Below, in pieces: positions 1 through 13,402 of a DNA stretch of 64,000 nt. The stretch lies in the NCBI GenBank assembly GCA_023079485.1, contig CM041084.1, positions 129,964,792-130,028,791 of the forward strand, written 5' to 3'. The stretch's first letter is position 1. Each line of letters opens with the position of its first letter. The notes under the pieces were generated by a model. It had not been told where the DNA came from. It saw nothing but the letters and a program-made list of their open reading frames with translations, and searched no databases. The position numbers were made by a program, and so were the translations under genes. Origin of the DNA: Archilochus colubris (lineage: Eukaryota > Chordata > Aves > Apodiformes > Trochilidae).

Positions 1-527
1 TTCTTCATTCCTATCTCCTCTGCATTATTGCCATCTCCTTTATTAAATTAATAAAGGGAATATTTCTTGTTCTAAGTGGTGTTTATTTCTTATTCAAAGG
101 GTTCAAAGGGTTCTCTTAAATAAGTTTTAGAAGTATTTTGATTTACTATACAAAAAATGTAAAATCCACTTATTGTTTTTTGTCCAGGTGTTTCTTCAGT
201 GTTACATATAAGACACCCCACCCTCTAATATTTATATACGCATTTACTGCCAGCCTCATCTTTCTCCTTTAGTCAGAGAGAAATACAGTACACTTATTGT
301 ATACTGCTGGGTTTTTTTCAATTAATAGAGACTGGAGCCTGCACTTGGCTATCTATACTTCACACCTAATTATTTAATTGTAAGATTCAAAACATGATTT
401 ACATTCAAACATGCCTCTGGAGACCATTCTTCTGCTCAAAAGAACACCAGTGTCAAACCTAGATCAGGTTTTTTGACACGTTGAGGTTCATGTTGAGTGC
501 ACTCACATGGCAAGTGCAGTACAGCCA

Positions 528-695
528 TGGGATCAGGCTTGTTCAATATCTTCGTCAGTGATCTAGATAAGGGGATTAAGTGCTTCCTCAGATAGTTTGC
601 AGATGACACCAATTTGGGTGAAAGTGTTGAGATGCTTGAGGGTAGGAAGGCTCTGAGGAGGGAGCTGGACAGCGTGAATTGATGGTCTGAGGCCA
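528..695 (+). mobile_element. CR1 LINE fragment, reverse transcriptase part
   Basis: Conceptual translation on the + strand gives LFNIFVSDLDKGIKCFL, then FADDTNLGESVEMLEG and LRRELDS. This is the CR1 ORF2 reverse transcriptase region around the catalytic [YF]ADD box (FADD here), interrupted by in-frame stops. It is an old, inactive 5'- and 3'-truncated copy. A second CR1 fragment in the opposite orientation begins about 25 bp downstream. Confidence 0.7.
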
Positions 696-719
696 ATTAC
701 AACTCAGTTGATATTTTTC

Positions 720-1290
720 TTATGCTGCAAGAACCAAAATTGGTCCCAGTATTCCAGATGTGATTTCACAGGAGCTGGATAAATCATAATCACATCCCTC
801 AATCTACCAACTGTGCTTCTGCCAATACAGTCCAAGATGCTGCTGACCACTGTTGCTGCCCAGACACAAAACTGGCTCATGTCCAATAGGACTGCTCTGC
901 AACCAAGTTGTATCATTGCTGAGATTCTTTCTATACAAGTACAGGACTTCACAGGACCTCACATTTCTCCTCTTTTAACATTCTAAGGTTCCTTTTTGGG
1001 TAATTTGTTTACCCTGTCCAGGTCTCTGTGGATAGCAACTCTGCCCTGTGCCCTTGTACATGTTCATTGCTTCCCATTCATCAGTACCCTCTGAGTTCAG
1101 TCATTTAACTAGTTTTATATCTGCTGGCCCATCTATCCAAACTATAATGTCTAAAATATTGTAGAAGCATTTAAAGCTTTGCCAAAGTTGAGGTAAATTA
1201 CATTCAGTGCCCAACCCTTGTCCACAAATCCATCCATTTTGTCACAGACATTACCCTGATAGATATCTGCTTTGTGGATTCTGAGGAAGG
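720..1290 (-). mobile_element. Degenerate CR1 LINE fragment, RT region, minus strand
   Basis: Read on the minus strand, 720-810 resembles the CR1 ORF2 stretch LRDVIMIYPAPVKSHLEYW (CR1 consensus style: REVILPLYSALVRPHLEY). Near 1150-1250 the minus strand gives DKGWALNVIYLNFGKA, like the CR1 block preceding the SKAFDTV motif. In between the match is patchy and full of stops and gaps. It is an ancient copy with no coding capacity; its 5' limit is approximate. Confidence 0.6.
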
Positions 1291-3920
1291 GCAAAGCATT
1301 TCAGTCAGAAGCTTTCCTTTGCTCATCTCAGGGCTGTCACTTTTTTGATACTTAATAATGCTTTGCATTTTTTTCAGAGCCAATAGTTTCTAATGCTTGC
1401 TGTCCAAGTAAAAACTATGGATATATAAAGCATGTCTCTCTGCTTGTCTCTAGCACTCTTTCTGTCTGTAGGCCTCCCTGCTGATTCTTTCTCCAGCAAG
1501 GTTGAGCTCTCAAGGCTGCCAAGCATGTGGGCTGATGACAGCTCTTTCAGCAAGCAGCCCTTTGAAGCTAACCAGTATTCCAAAGAAAGACAACAAAATA
1601 AAAGACAACAAAATATTTGGGAATTCTGGATGTATTTTACCCTCCCAGGTATATTCTGGGAGGTGGAGCATAAGAGTCAAATGCATAGACCTTGACTGCA
1701 AGATGAAAGGTTTGGAGCTGTGAAGCCACAAATATTTGAGAAGTGCAAACATCAAGGCTAAAGTAGAATCACTTAGAGTTCTATTTAAAGTTGTGGAGAT
1801 ATACAAGGAGTCATCTATTTGAAACTGGAAGTAAACATTCAAGTCTGGATGTTACAAAAAATCTTAGAACACTGCCTAAGGACAGGCAAAAAAGATGTTA
1901 AGCTGAGGTAATTTTGCTTATTTTTAATATCAAGAGAATACTACCTGCTGTGGTTTGTGATTGAACTGGTTCTAATGTTACAGTCTCTAACCGATCATAA
2001 CAGCCTCCTATCAATTCTAAAATATGTGATTCTGAGTTTAGTAAATTCTATTAATCTGCTCTGCATTTCAAAAAATAAGCCACACTACATTAAAATGGCA
2101 AAAATTAGTGAACTGCATTCTCTGAAGCCTAAGAATCTTTAAGCAGCTAAGTATATTTTTATTAATAACGAAGAACTTAATTCTGTTTAGACTTCCTGGG
2201 GGATGGGGTTTTACCAACAGTAATTAATTTTGTTATTCATTAATATAAAATAATCATATTAACTCTGCTTTTAAAACAACCACATATTAAGAATAACACA
2301 TGCCTAATTTTTAAACCTGTATATTCAAGCAAGTTGAGCATTTATACTTCCTAACAAAAAAAAAACATACTTTAAGGGAGTAGGGATGAAACACATCATT
2401 AAGAAAGCCAGAGATGGGAATAGTTTTTGATCTATGATCTATGTATGCATTCTATACAGTATCCCACAGAAAAAAACCCACCACCCTCAAGTGACAAAGC
2501 TAATATAACATTCTTTCCTTGTCCCATTCTCTTTACTGCATTCTTCCTTCTTTGTTTCCTATGGCCTACTTTCTTCCAGAAATCCACACATCTCTTTAAC
2601 TCCAGTAGTGCTGATGTGACTCACTCATGATATTCATTTGCAATTCTCTAGGATTTCCAGTGTGCAGAGCTGCTGTCTTAGAAATTAAATAATAAAAGCA
2701 ATTATAAATGCAGCTCTGTGTCTTCTGAAATTATTTGAAGACTTATCCTGTTTCTTACACAGGAAGAAAAATTTGTCAGAATATCATGATAACTTTTGCA
2801 GGGTTTTTTTGTTAAAAGGCTATAGCAAAGAAAGAGATCTGATGCTTGATACTTTCACTGGCAGAGCTGCTATTGCACAAAATCTGTTGTACTTTTCTGG
2901 ATCATCTTTTTGAAGGGATGACCTACTTATTCCTTTTGTGCCATATTTTCCTGGCATTTTTTGTGTCTTTGTTTTTCTTAGGCCTAGAAAGCACCATTAA
3001 TTACTAGCTTGGTCTTCTTTGTTTTGTAAGTACCCTAAATTTTCACAAGTATTTCCTGTGACAAATTCATCAATATTTTTTAATTTACCACTCTGGTTGT
3101 AGAAAGGCACTAGTGCAAAGATTTCACACCCATTGCTAGATATAGCTGATATGTGAAACACGTGATAAAGTAATGACCATGGTGGCTTAAATTGAGACTC
3201 ATTTATTTAGCCCTACATGACCAAGTGATGTGGAAACAATATAAAACCAGATTCATTCATTTTGCATCCCTGTAATATTCCCCCAGCTTTAATGTCATAT
3301 TTACAAGTCAGGCACTTGCAGAGAATAGGGGTGATGTCTGTGTAGTTGAGAGTCTTCAGTGTTTCTTTCTCTTATGGATTTGTCTGTTTGCCATTGAAAT
3401 TCTTCTAAACTTAAATTATATGCAATAACAAGGAGTTCACAGCTAACTATACGCAGTGGGAACAGCATTCTGTTCCAGGAATTTTTAAATTATTATTATT
3501 TCTTTTCCATTATTTTGCATCAAATTTATATCTTATGGAAAAAAAGATTAAACCTTATCTCCATCTCTGGGTCTTTTTATCTTACATGCTCAGATCATAC
3601 CCTATTTTCAGTGTCTCTCATCTTCCAGGTTAAAGAATCCTAGTGGTATTTTCACATAGGATTGTTCCCTGCAAAATGTTCTATTCCATATAGTTATTTT
3701 TGTTAGCTTGTTCTGTCTCTTGTTTTATTTTTTATTATTATTATTTTTTATTTATTCTGTCTCAGTTTTATTTTATACATTTTTGAGAAGTAAGTGGGGC
3801 ATGGTCCAGACCAGAATTGGAAACCCAGATGAGCATTGCACTCAGTATTTAAGACACAGACAGACACATAGATTTATATGCTGGCACTGGGATTTTCTTC
3901 CTTTTGTTTAATCTCCCATT

Positions 3921-3941
3921 CCTTTAACACAGAGTTAAAGG
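3921..3941. repeat. Short perfect inverted repeat
   Basis: CCTTTAAC and GTTAAAGG form an 8-bp perfect inverted repeat around the 5-nt spacer ACAGA. A near copy of the right half (GAGTTAACACAGAGA) follows directly. No function is evident, and such stems occur by chance in AT-rich introns. Confidence 0.5.
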
Positions 3942-3983
3942 AGAGTTAACACAGAGAATCAAGAGTTTTGTGTCTGCTACTGA

Positions 3984-4073
3984 TCTTTTCCCCTCTCTTT
4001 TCCACTCTTTACTCCCCTCTACCCCTCTCTTTTCCCCTGTCTTTACCTTCCTCTTTTCCCCCGTTTTCACCTT
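3984..4073. repeat. Polypyrimidine low-complexity tract
   Basis: About 90 bp consist largely of variants of CTCTTTTCCCC, giving strong strand asymmetry: pyrimidines on +, purines on -. It is a decayed simple repeat with no coding or splice role that I can support. Confidence 0.7.
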
Positions 4074-7000
4074 GAATATAAAACTAATCTTTATGTATGC
4101 ATTTGACATAAATGCACATTCATCTCTGCTGCTCAGGCAATATAATTAATTTTAAATAATTTTAAAAATTAATTTTAAAATTAATTTTTTTCTAAATGTC
4201 TTCGTAGTAAAAAGCAGTAATCTAATAGTGTATTAGTAATTTATATTTTTATATCATTATAAAGTAAATTGATTTATTTGATCCCTGCCTTTAGCCTAGG
4301 AACATATGTATATATAGGAATTTGAATATAAAAGTTAAGATTAAAACTTATAATAATAATTAATACACGACAGTGATAAACTTATGGATGTGGTTGTAAA
4401 TAAGTAATTAAGACTGGAAATACCCTGAGGTATTTCCTCAAAGCTGCCTGTTTTGATGTGTCAAATAAGTATTTGACATTTGGAGTCAGGGAAGTAATTG
4501 TGGTGGGTTTTTTAAGGTTTCAGACAAATAGGAAATTTGCATTTGTGCTTTTCCTCCCCCAGCCTCCTGTGGCAGCATGATGGTTTAAGTCTGAGTTTCA
4601 AATAAAATTAGGAATCTTAGGTTTAAGTCTTAGAATGGCAATAATCCTCACAGTATTCAGTCCAACACACACAAAAAAGCATTCGTGCAGCTCAGTATTT
4701 GTAGGAATAAATCACTTATGGGAATGTAATTACATATCTGGCTGTGAGCAGTAATATTCTCTCTCTAAAGAATAGGGGAAGAATGCAATAGTTGCCTTTG
4801 CCCTGTATTCTTGATTTCTGGCAAATGAGTAAGAATCAATATTATTACTTTAGATGAGTTCTCAGCATAAAATACTTTTAACACTTCCTGTCTGCATATA
4901 AATTAACTATGTTTTAATCCTTGATGATATGTGTCTGGTAACATATAAAATATGCCTTATACGTATTCTAAGACATAATACTGGCAGTTGTTTTTATTAG
5001 AACTTTACAATTGAAAATAGAATTCTGTACATGTGCCTTGAAAATAAGATAAAAATGAAGTTGTAAGTTGTAGTTGCTCTATTAGTGAGCTAGAAGAGCT
5101 GAAGTTTTAGCATTGATGAATTTCTGGAATGTTATATTTTGACTGTATAAGCAAAATAATAAGGATTGTTACAATTCTGTTTAACTTACTGATTACTCTC
5201 CTATAGCCTCCCAGTTGCCAAGAGCTATTCTTTCTTCCTTAAACAGCTCTGCATTACAAGTTAGAAAGATTTTAGATCATTGCAGTTGCCTATTCAGTAG
5301 GTAACCAACACTTAATTAAATAACTTAAGCTGATCCACTTGTTCTTACTTCCTTCTAAGCCTGGTTACATTGAGTGACACTGTTTCATCAATCACAGTGA
5401 GCCTGACTTCATTAAGGGATTATCTAATCATGAGTGCAAATATGCCTTTTGTTGGAGGCATCAACTGGGCTTTGAAGGATTGGTACTGATACTGGATTTT
5501 CTCAGCTTCAGTCACTGTGTAAGGCAGAATTAAAGTCTGGAATTTTCACTGTTTTGTGAACATAAGTAAATTAGGAGAATTAGCAAACTTTAAAGAAAAC
5601 AGATAAATTGCCAAAATGAAATGAAAGGTATTAATTGGAAAATATATAGGGGTGCAGTTTCAGACAGGTAAGTCATATGATCAGCCTGAATGAGACAAAT
5701 AGTGTTAAGGCTGAAAGAAATTACATTAAAACTGATCAGAACAGATAAAGAGGATGTCATTTGGAAAGCTGTCTAACATTAGAAGCAAAGCTGGGAGGTG
5801 TCCTAGCTTGTCTATAATTAGAGGGGTTTGATAATTTAGAGTCACTAAGGTGACAGTGAAGATCGCTGTAATTGGAATTATCTCAGACTGTAGGTTTTTC
5901 TTCAATTAATTGAGCTTTAGATGAGGTAGTTTTAGTTACAAATATTTTTTAATTATTCTAAAATTTTTTTCTAAAAATATTTCTAAAAATAATAAAATAA
6001 TCCAGTGATAGTGAATGCACCATAGTCAATCATAAACTTTTCCAACAAGTAATTAGTTTAAAAAAAAGGATCTTACTTCTTTTTTAAAAATTGCAATCTA
6101 TGACTTTAAAAGTTAATGTTAATGTTATGCCCATAGTGTCAGAATGTTAGTGCCCAGTGTGTCAGAATGGCAATCTCTGTTACCTCTTTTGCCTTTTGTC
6201 TATAAACCATGTTTGAAATAGCTAACTATATATAAAAGTATAAAGACTAAAGAGAAAATATGCTGGACATATATTGGCTTTGAATCTCATTACAAAAAGT
6301 TTTTCATGTGTATTGAAGAAGAACACCAAAAAATGAGGCAACAAGCAGCATTTAAGATGTGAAAAAACTTCAGTGCCTTCTAAATGTTTGACTAGATAAA
6401 TCCTGAGGATTGTTGAGCAACTAAAAACATCATTAATTCTAGTTAGGAAGCTTGATTTCACTGGAAGTTCTTGGTAAATAGAAGGATTCAGTTATTGTCT
6501 CCTGGTTCAAAAATAAAATACTTTGTGTTTTTGCTGTTTTATGCTTCAGTTACATAAATGTATCCAGTCATCAAAGTAGTAACCGCTTGTTTAAACTTTA
6601 AAGGTGTAATTTCCAAATGATCTGTATTTGGTGGTTTATTGAACAATGTTGTAAAGATTAGTGTAGAGAAAAACAAAAAGATGGTGGTGATTTATGGGTA
6701 AATCTTTGTTTTTATTTTCTTTTAGTGCTTTAATATTCTATACAGAGTTTTATACCAGGGCTCCAGTGCTGTGTTTTTACTTATTACAAGCCCTAGCTTT
6801 ATACTCTTTTATAAATTAATCTTTTTGTTCAGTAGACCTGTTGTACTGACTTCTTCATGAAGTGTAGTCTATTATTACAAAGAATATTGCTTTGATCTTC
6901 TTGACAGGTTTTAAGTATGGACACATATGTGGTGTTTGATAAATTACCTGAGAAGCAAAGAATGTTGCTGCCTTTTCATAATTATTCACGTTTTCACAAT

Positions 7001-8223
7001 TACTATATGCCAAATTCTTACGAGAAGATGTAATACCTGCACATGGAGAACAGAAGTCCTAGGAAAAGAAATGAGTGAAGTGCAGTTAATGTCCTGATTT
7101 TTTCAACGATGCACCTAAAATTATAGGTGCAATAGTAATAAAAGGACCACATTTCCTCATTCTTACAAGAATTTTTAATATTCTGGTAAAAGTCTTTCCA
7201 AAATAAATGATAACTAGTTTTAATTGTGATAGAGCAGGTCCTGGTGTCTGTCACTTACAGTTGGAGATTTTTTGCAAGAGAAAATCTATTTGTCATACTA
7301 GGGTTTAGAAATGGAAAATACAGGAGCATCTCTTACACTCCTTAATCAAATATGGCCATTGAGGTCATTACCAAATATTTTCTGTACAAAGTACTCATCC
7401 ATATGCTTCAGGATAGATTTTTGGTAAAACACTAATTTGGATGCAAATCAGAATTTTGCTTAATTTCCCCTAAAATATATTCCTGTCTAATAATTCTGTA
7501 TTTAAAGTGATTATGAATACTAAAGCACAGTTATTTTGTATCTTTCCTGACCAATTAATCGATACATTCAGATATTGCTTTTCCTTCAAAAAATTTTTCA
7601 GTGAGGATTGTGGGTCTAGGGGAAAAGTCAGTTACAGTACTGAACACAAGGTGCTTGCTTTTAAAATTTCAGGCACAGTAAACATCTGAAGTATATTCCA
7701 GAGGATGTCATCCCAAATCTCATTTTCTGTTTTCTACCAGTGTATTTCTCCCTATCCCCTCCCTCCCTATTTGCCAAGTTACATAGTCTTGTGTTGGGGA
7801 AACAGTTCAGAAATATACAGGTTGTGAGCAATCCTGACTTACTTCACCTTAGGCCACATTGGGTTAATGGCTATTGAGGCCTAGTTAGAGGCTTTCTGAG
7901 AATGAGCTAATGGGAAAGAGATAACTTAATTGGCAACAGAAGAGGAAAATAATTATGTGAGAAGAATCTTTCCGTGAGAATGGAATGTGTAATTGGAATA
8001 CAAAGCCACCTGCATGATAAGATGGTGTAAACAAGACTTCTCTATATAAAGTGAGCGCAAGTTGTTAACAAAGGATTTCATACAATCATATTGATGTGCA
8101 CATGGAATCCTTAAGCCTCCGCAGACTGTTTTCCCACAGTCTTGTTTGTTTATTTTCTGTTAGCCTAAATGCACACTTCAGTAGCTTGAAAGTCTATACC
8201 TATCCTATACAATTTCAGATTGT

Positions 8224-8672
8224 AGCTACTAAGATGATTAAGGGAGTGGAACATCTCCCTTATGAGGAAAGGCTGAGGGAGCTGGGTCTCTTTAGTTTGG
8301 AGAAAAGGAGACTGAGGGGTGACCTCATCAATGTTTTCAAATATGTAAGGGGTGAGTGTCAGGGAGATGGAGTTAGGCTTTTCTCAGTGGTGACCAGTGA
8401 TAGGACAAGGGGTAATGGGTGTAAATTGGAGCATAGGAGGTTCAAGTTGAATATCCGGAAAAATTTTTTTACTGTAAGGGTGACAGAGCCCTGGAACAGG
8501 CTGCCCAGGGGGGTCGTGGAGTCTCCTTCACTGGAGACATTCAAAACCCGCCTGGACATGTTCCTATGCGAAGTGCTCTAGGTGGCCCTGCTCTGGCAGG
8601 GGGGGTTGGACTAGATGATCTTTCGAGGTCCCTTCCAACCCCTAGGATTCTATGAATCTATAATTCTATGAA
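8224..8672 (+). mobile_element. CR1 LINE, 3' end with tail
   Basis: A 5'-truncated CR1. Its frame reads [20 protein letters not shown], then [19 protein letters not shown], and ends with [20 protein letters not shown], the C-terminal part of CR1 ORF2p. The 3' UTR with the GGTCCCTTCCAACCCC-type block follows. It closes with imperfect ATTCTATG units at about 8647-8672, the CR1 3' tail. The frame stays open through the element from 8096 to 8581, so this is one of the less decayed copies, but it is far too short to encode an active enzyme. The start methionine at 8096 lies in unrelated flanking DNA and is not a gene start. Confidence 0.92.
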
Positions 8673-10159
8673 ATTCAGATAGGTAGCTGATATTGCATAG
8701 CTAGTAACTAACCAGTAACCAGCATAAGCTATTTCTTGAATAATCATAGCCAAATCCGTATCTTTTCCATCAACCATGCTTTTCTTATTCATAAGATTTA
8801 ATTGCAGTGATGAATGCAATACTTGTTGCAAATATGGAGCTATTTGCACACGGTAGAAGTAGTAACCAAGAAATTGTCCATGGTTTGGATCCCTCTCAGA
8901 CCTCCCTACCTCTTTCTGACATTTTGGTATTTTTGCCTGAGCAATGAACAAAACTTCTGAAAAGTCTTTAATGTACTTGCTGTTATTGTATCTGTGTGTT
9001 GCCAGCCATTAGAATGCAGTAGATCCTGCTCAAATCTGATGTTTAAAAAATAATTTCTTCCCCCAAAAGATGTGAAAAAATCTTCTTGAAGTCAAGAAAC
9101 TGTATTTAACAACTGAGGTGGTAAAGGATAGATTCAGCTGTACTGGGAAAATCATAACATAAAGAATTACCTAGGATTGAAGTGTCTGGTTGTAATTTTT
9201 ATTCACAACTGATCTATATTTCAACCAAAATTTGCAATCAGAGACAACAGACAGAAGCTGTCATTCACCTGAGGGCACTGTTGAGCAAAACCAAGGGAAT
9301 GGTGGTATGGGCAGATTTTTTCTTTCAGAAATTTGAGGCATGATGTGCAGGCTACTGATTTGTGCTTTTGTAATGCCTGATTCTAGGTATTTGACTTTTG
9401 AGCACTCAAGGCTACCCAAGCACTGGCCTCAGCAGTGTTTGTCAGCCCAGCCAAATGATATTTTGCTTCTTAATATGGCTGTTGGACAGTCACTTTTGGG
9501 TAAACCCCACCAGCAGATGTGACACGTTCCATAAGGTTAACCCCTACATTCTGATAAATTTGAAAGACAACCCACCAGCTTCCTGAAGAAATAATGTTAA
9601 CACTGGACATGGCAGGAGAGAGGTGAAAGTTGTTTCAACTTTGCCATATTGTTCTTCCACCACAAAAAATATTTTTGGACTCTTAATTCATGTAAAGATA
9701 GGATATTTCAGAGAGATCAGATTATTACTTGTAATTGGTCCCAATAATGGGGGAGTATGTTTTCTATCTGCACAGATACTCAAACAAAATCAGCAGAGGA
9801 TTCAGTGGTTGATAGGCAACACACTAATTTCAGCAAGCTGTTAACTGAGAGGTCTCCAAAAGAGAGAAAGTGTAGAAAACTCATCTGTAGCAACTGATTC
9901 CTGTCTAGACTGGTTGAATCAAGTTATGTACTGATTTGTCATATGAGAGACATTGCTGTTGTATCTTCAGAAGATAAGTTGTTCTCTGTCACTGCAGGTA
10001 AGGTTTAAGAAAGCATTTGTGATAAGTTATATTGCCCTGTAATAAGCTAGCTCAGGAGGTCTGGAAGAATATTCTGAAGAAATGTTTTTCTGTTTGCTTT
10101 ATTTATACTTATTCTCTAAGCATCCACTTACAGCTGCCATCAGAGAACAGAAGTCTAGA

Positions 10160-10206
10160 AGGCCCTTTGGTCTGACCCAGTGGGGCCATTCGTATGTTCT
10201 CTTGTA
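10160..10206 (+). mobile_element. Possible 3' end of an ancient L3/CR1-like LINE
   Basis: The stretch GGTCTGACCCAGTGGGGCC followed by ATTCGTATGTTCT resembles the conserved 3' terminus of old CR1/L3 elements (typically TCTGACCCAGTATGGC...TATGTTCT). Only about 45 bp can be recognised; the body has decayed beyond reading. Confidence 0.5.
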
Positions 10207-12133
10207 GTTTATTTCTGTTTATAGTAGTCTTATTAACCTTCTGTTTTGCTGAAACTTCACTGTAAGATGAGGAACATGATCAGCAGGAAGGATGTGTGAA
10301 AGTGCTATTGCAATTGTGTCATACAACATGTGCTGGCTAGTGGAGTTCATACCAAGCTTTCTTCCCTATGGTACTTCCACAGAGCAAGTTCTCCTGAGAA
10401 ATTTAATTAAATTTCAGTCAAGGTTATCAATGTATTACTTCTATGGAGCAGATAAAAAACAATAGTATCATATTTTTGCTGAAAACAAACATCACCTTGT
10501 TTTCAATTTGTATTTGTTTTAAAATAATAACAATCAGAAATCTGGTAAAACAAGTTCCAGATAATACTACTTAAGAAGCCAGACAGCCATAGTGTGAAGT
10601 GGTAGATGCACATGTTGCACATATGTTGTGTTGACTGGTTAGTGTCCTTGTGTAATTGGAAGTATTTTTAGTATGTTGAAACTTTGAGAAGTTGGCATCC
10701 ACATTTATGAGTTTCTTTTGATGAAGCTGTTTATCTTTTTGTCTTTTAATTCCTGAAGCTTAAGGTAATCAGTGTAAGAGAGCCAAAACAGTCTCAGTTT
10801 CTGTGTTTTATATAGACCAGATGAATTTAGGTATGTCTTGATATCCAAAAGTGTCCTGGCATGTAAAAAAGGTAATGTTGTGTGAAGATAGCTTCCTGAG
10901 GATTTCAAGATTTTTTCCTTGGGTGTTTGAAGCTTGTTGCAATGACTAAAAGCAGGGCAAACTTCGGGTATGGTAACAGTAGCATCCCAGAAATGGTAGA
11001 TATTGACATGGGAACGACTGAAATACTTCTCAGATAATTTTGTCTTTCTTGTAATTTGCACAATTACTGATCTGAGCTTGCATATCTGACCATGCCCCAT
11101 GTTTAAAGCCTTCCAATTTTCACTTTAGGGACTAGCAGATCACACAGCATGAAGTGCCATACCCAGGCTATGGGTACTTTCTGGTGAGTTAGCACTACAG
11201 GAATTGGAGAATCACATATTTGTGAAGCTGTTTAATGTATTAATAAAATTGTTAGCAACAATCTCATTACCTGGGATGCGTGAGCTGCATTTTTGCATGA
11301 ATAATCTCTAAGTGTAGCTTCCTTTGGTTTTTTTTTATTTTCCATGGCTGTAGGTTTAAAAACATGAGGGACTTGCCATTAGGTTACAAGTGTAAAGTTT
11401 AAGATAAGGGTTCTAAGAAACAAAGTCAAGAGAGACTACCAAAATTTGGGTTACTTTGGAGCAGTTTGACAGAAGTTCTCAAGCAGCTTAACAAGGGCTA
11501 GCTTAAAATTACTCTTGGTTACTCACACTGTGTTTATTTTATGGCTTTGGAAATAATGGAATATTCCCAGATAAATGCTTTCTCAGATAAAGATTGTAGA
11601 AAGTTGTCATTTCTAAACACACCACAACTAGATCTCCAAAGTAGCTCTAATTTGTGTCACCATCATTAAGAGATTTCTTATGTTTCCATTCCTGTATAGT
11701 GAGGCCACTTCTGTATGTTTTAAATCTTGATTATGCCTTGTACACCCTACATGAATTTGTGAAGGAGAATCAATTCAATCTATAAGAAATTACAGTTCTT
11801 TTATCTCTACTACCGTTAGTGGAATAGTCAAGAAGACATAAATGTTCTCTTGGATCTCCTTATTACATGCTCTAACAAGATTTCAAACATAACTTGTGGG
11901 TACTATTTTTAGTATCAGTAACTTAAATATTATTGTACATTCTTATCAAAATAAAATGCTTTTAATAACTAAATGGTACATAAACTTAATTTTAAAAATA
12001 GTTGCTTCAGGTCTTTTAATGTATTAACTAAAATTCTAAAGTATTCCTTACAGAGATACATTCTGAAATAGGTCCAAAACTGTATGTTAAAATATAGGAT
12101 GCATGCAAGAGATCCTATTGGTTCATTTTGCAG

Positions 12134-12171
12134 AAAAAAAAAAATAAAAAATTAAAAAAAAAAAGGGGATT
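12134..12171 (+). repeat. A-rich low-complexity tract
   Basis: Runs of A interrupted by single T and finally GGGG. It could be the remnant of a retroposed poly(A) tail, but no element body is recognisable upstream. Confidence 0.6.
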
Positions 12172-13111
12172 AGAAAAACAGAAAATGTGTAAGTGTTATG
12201 CAGTAAATAAAAGCTATAATTGGTTGTTGAAGTGTAGGCAGGACAAAATCATTAAAGACAACACGCTGGCTCTAACTCACCCAAAACAGGAGTGTGAGAG
12301 AATACATGCTTGGACTTTCTCACACTTTGGACATTAAATGTGTCATAGTGATGATTTTCTTAAGCATCTGATGAAGAGAGGAAAGTTTGCGTGTTGGATC
12401 ACATGATGTATGTCTGAGGGTTCTGCTTCTTTGATCTCATCAAATACTCTCCTTTGAGTCATCTCACACTTGTACACAGTAGAGTTTGATGCTGTGGCAG
12501 GATCACCTTCAGACAGCACTGGTTACAGTTTCTTCCTTGTATGGAACATCAGCTGCTTGGTAGTGCAGAAAACTTGATTCTTGACAGTAATTATAAACAC
12601 ATGGATACTGTAATTCTCTTCATTTTAAAGTGAAGTAATGTGTTTTTTCTTAAAGAGAAAGCTGGGAATGAAAAGAGACAGGGCAGTTGAAGCCAATAAG
12701 GAGTTTATTAAAGCAACAGCCAGTGGGCAGTCTCAGATTTTGAACTTTCTTGTTTTCTGTGCAAGAAGGATCTTCACTTTTACCTTATTGCTTCATGAAA
12801 AAATCTTTTTTAACCTATTTTTGGAAGTAAATAAAGCTTATGTGATTGCTTTGTATGTCAGTCTTCCTCAAATAATACTACATGTTTTGTGTTCTCAGCC
12901 AAATTAGAAATCAGGATAGATCAGAGAGATCAGAACAGTCTCAATGTTAATTATTTTTATCTCTTTCATGAAAATCCTGGAAATGGTTGGTGAGAAACCA
13001 AAATAGGTGTTGCCACTGAGAGAAAGCTGTTATTCAATTATAGGCAGTAGACAGTTTTCCCACTTGTGTGGCTTGTATGGCCTGGGTGCTCAGCTGGGAT
13101 TAAATCCTAGC

Positions 13112-13395
13112 ATCACAGAATGGTTTTGGTTGGAAGGGAATTTAAAGGTCAGGTGTTTCCAGCCCCTCTGCCATGGGCAGGGACAGCCTGCACTGGACCA
13201 AATTGCTCAAAGCACCTGTCCTTGAAGACTTGCAAGACTTGTGGGCATCCACAAATCATCTGGGCAACCTGTCTCACCACCCTCACAGTAAAAAATTTCT
13301 TCCTGCTATCTAACCTAAATCTACCATCTTTCAGTTTAAAACTGTTGCCCTCTCATTCTATCACATAAGAAGTCAATCTCCAGCTTTCTTGTATG
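13112..13395 (-). mobile_element. CR1 LINE, 3' part, minus strand
   Basis: This begins with the reverse complement of the CR1 3' UTR (ATCACAGAATGGTTTTGGTT). The reversed C-terminal ORF2 block follows, recognisable from TCACCACCCTCACAGTAAA and TTTCTTCC, then a stretch like reversed CR1 up to CCAGCTTTCTTGTATG. The (ATTCTATG)n tail is missing. It abuts a + strand CR1 within about 10 bp, so the 5' truncated ends of the two copies face each other. Confidence 0.85.
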
Positions 13396-13402
13396 TTGCT
13401 TT

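Noticed and set aside
8096..8581. 161-codon open frame as a host gene
   Set aside because: From about 8224 it is CR1 ORF2p; the N-terminal part is flanking intron.
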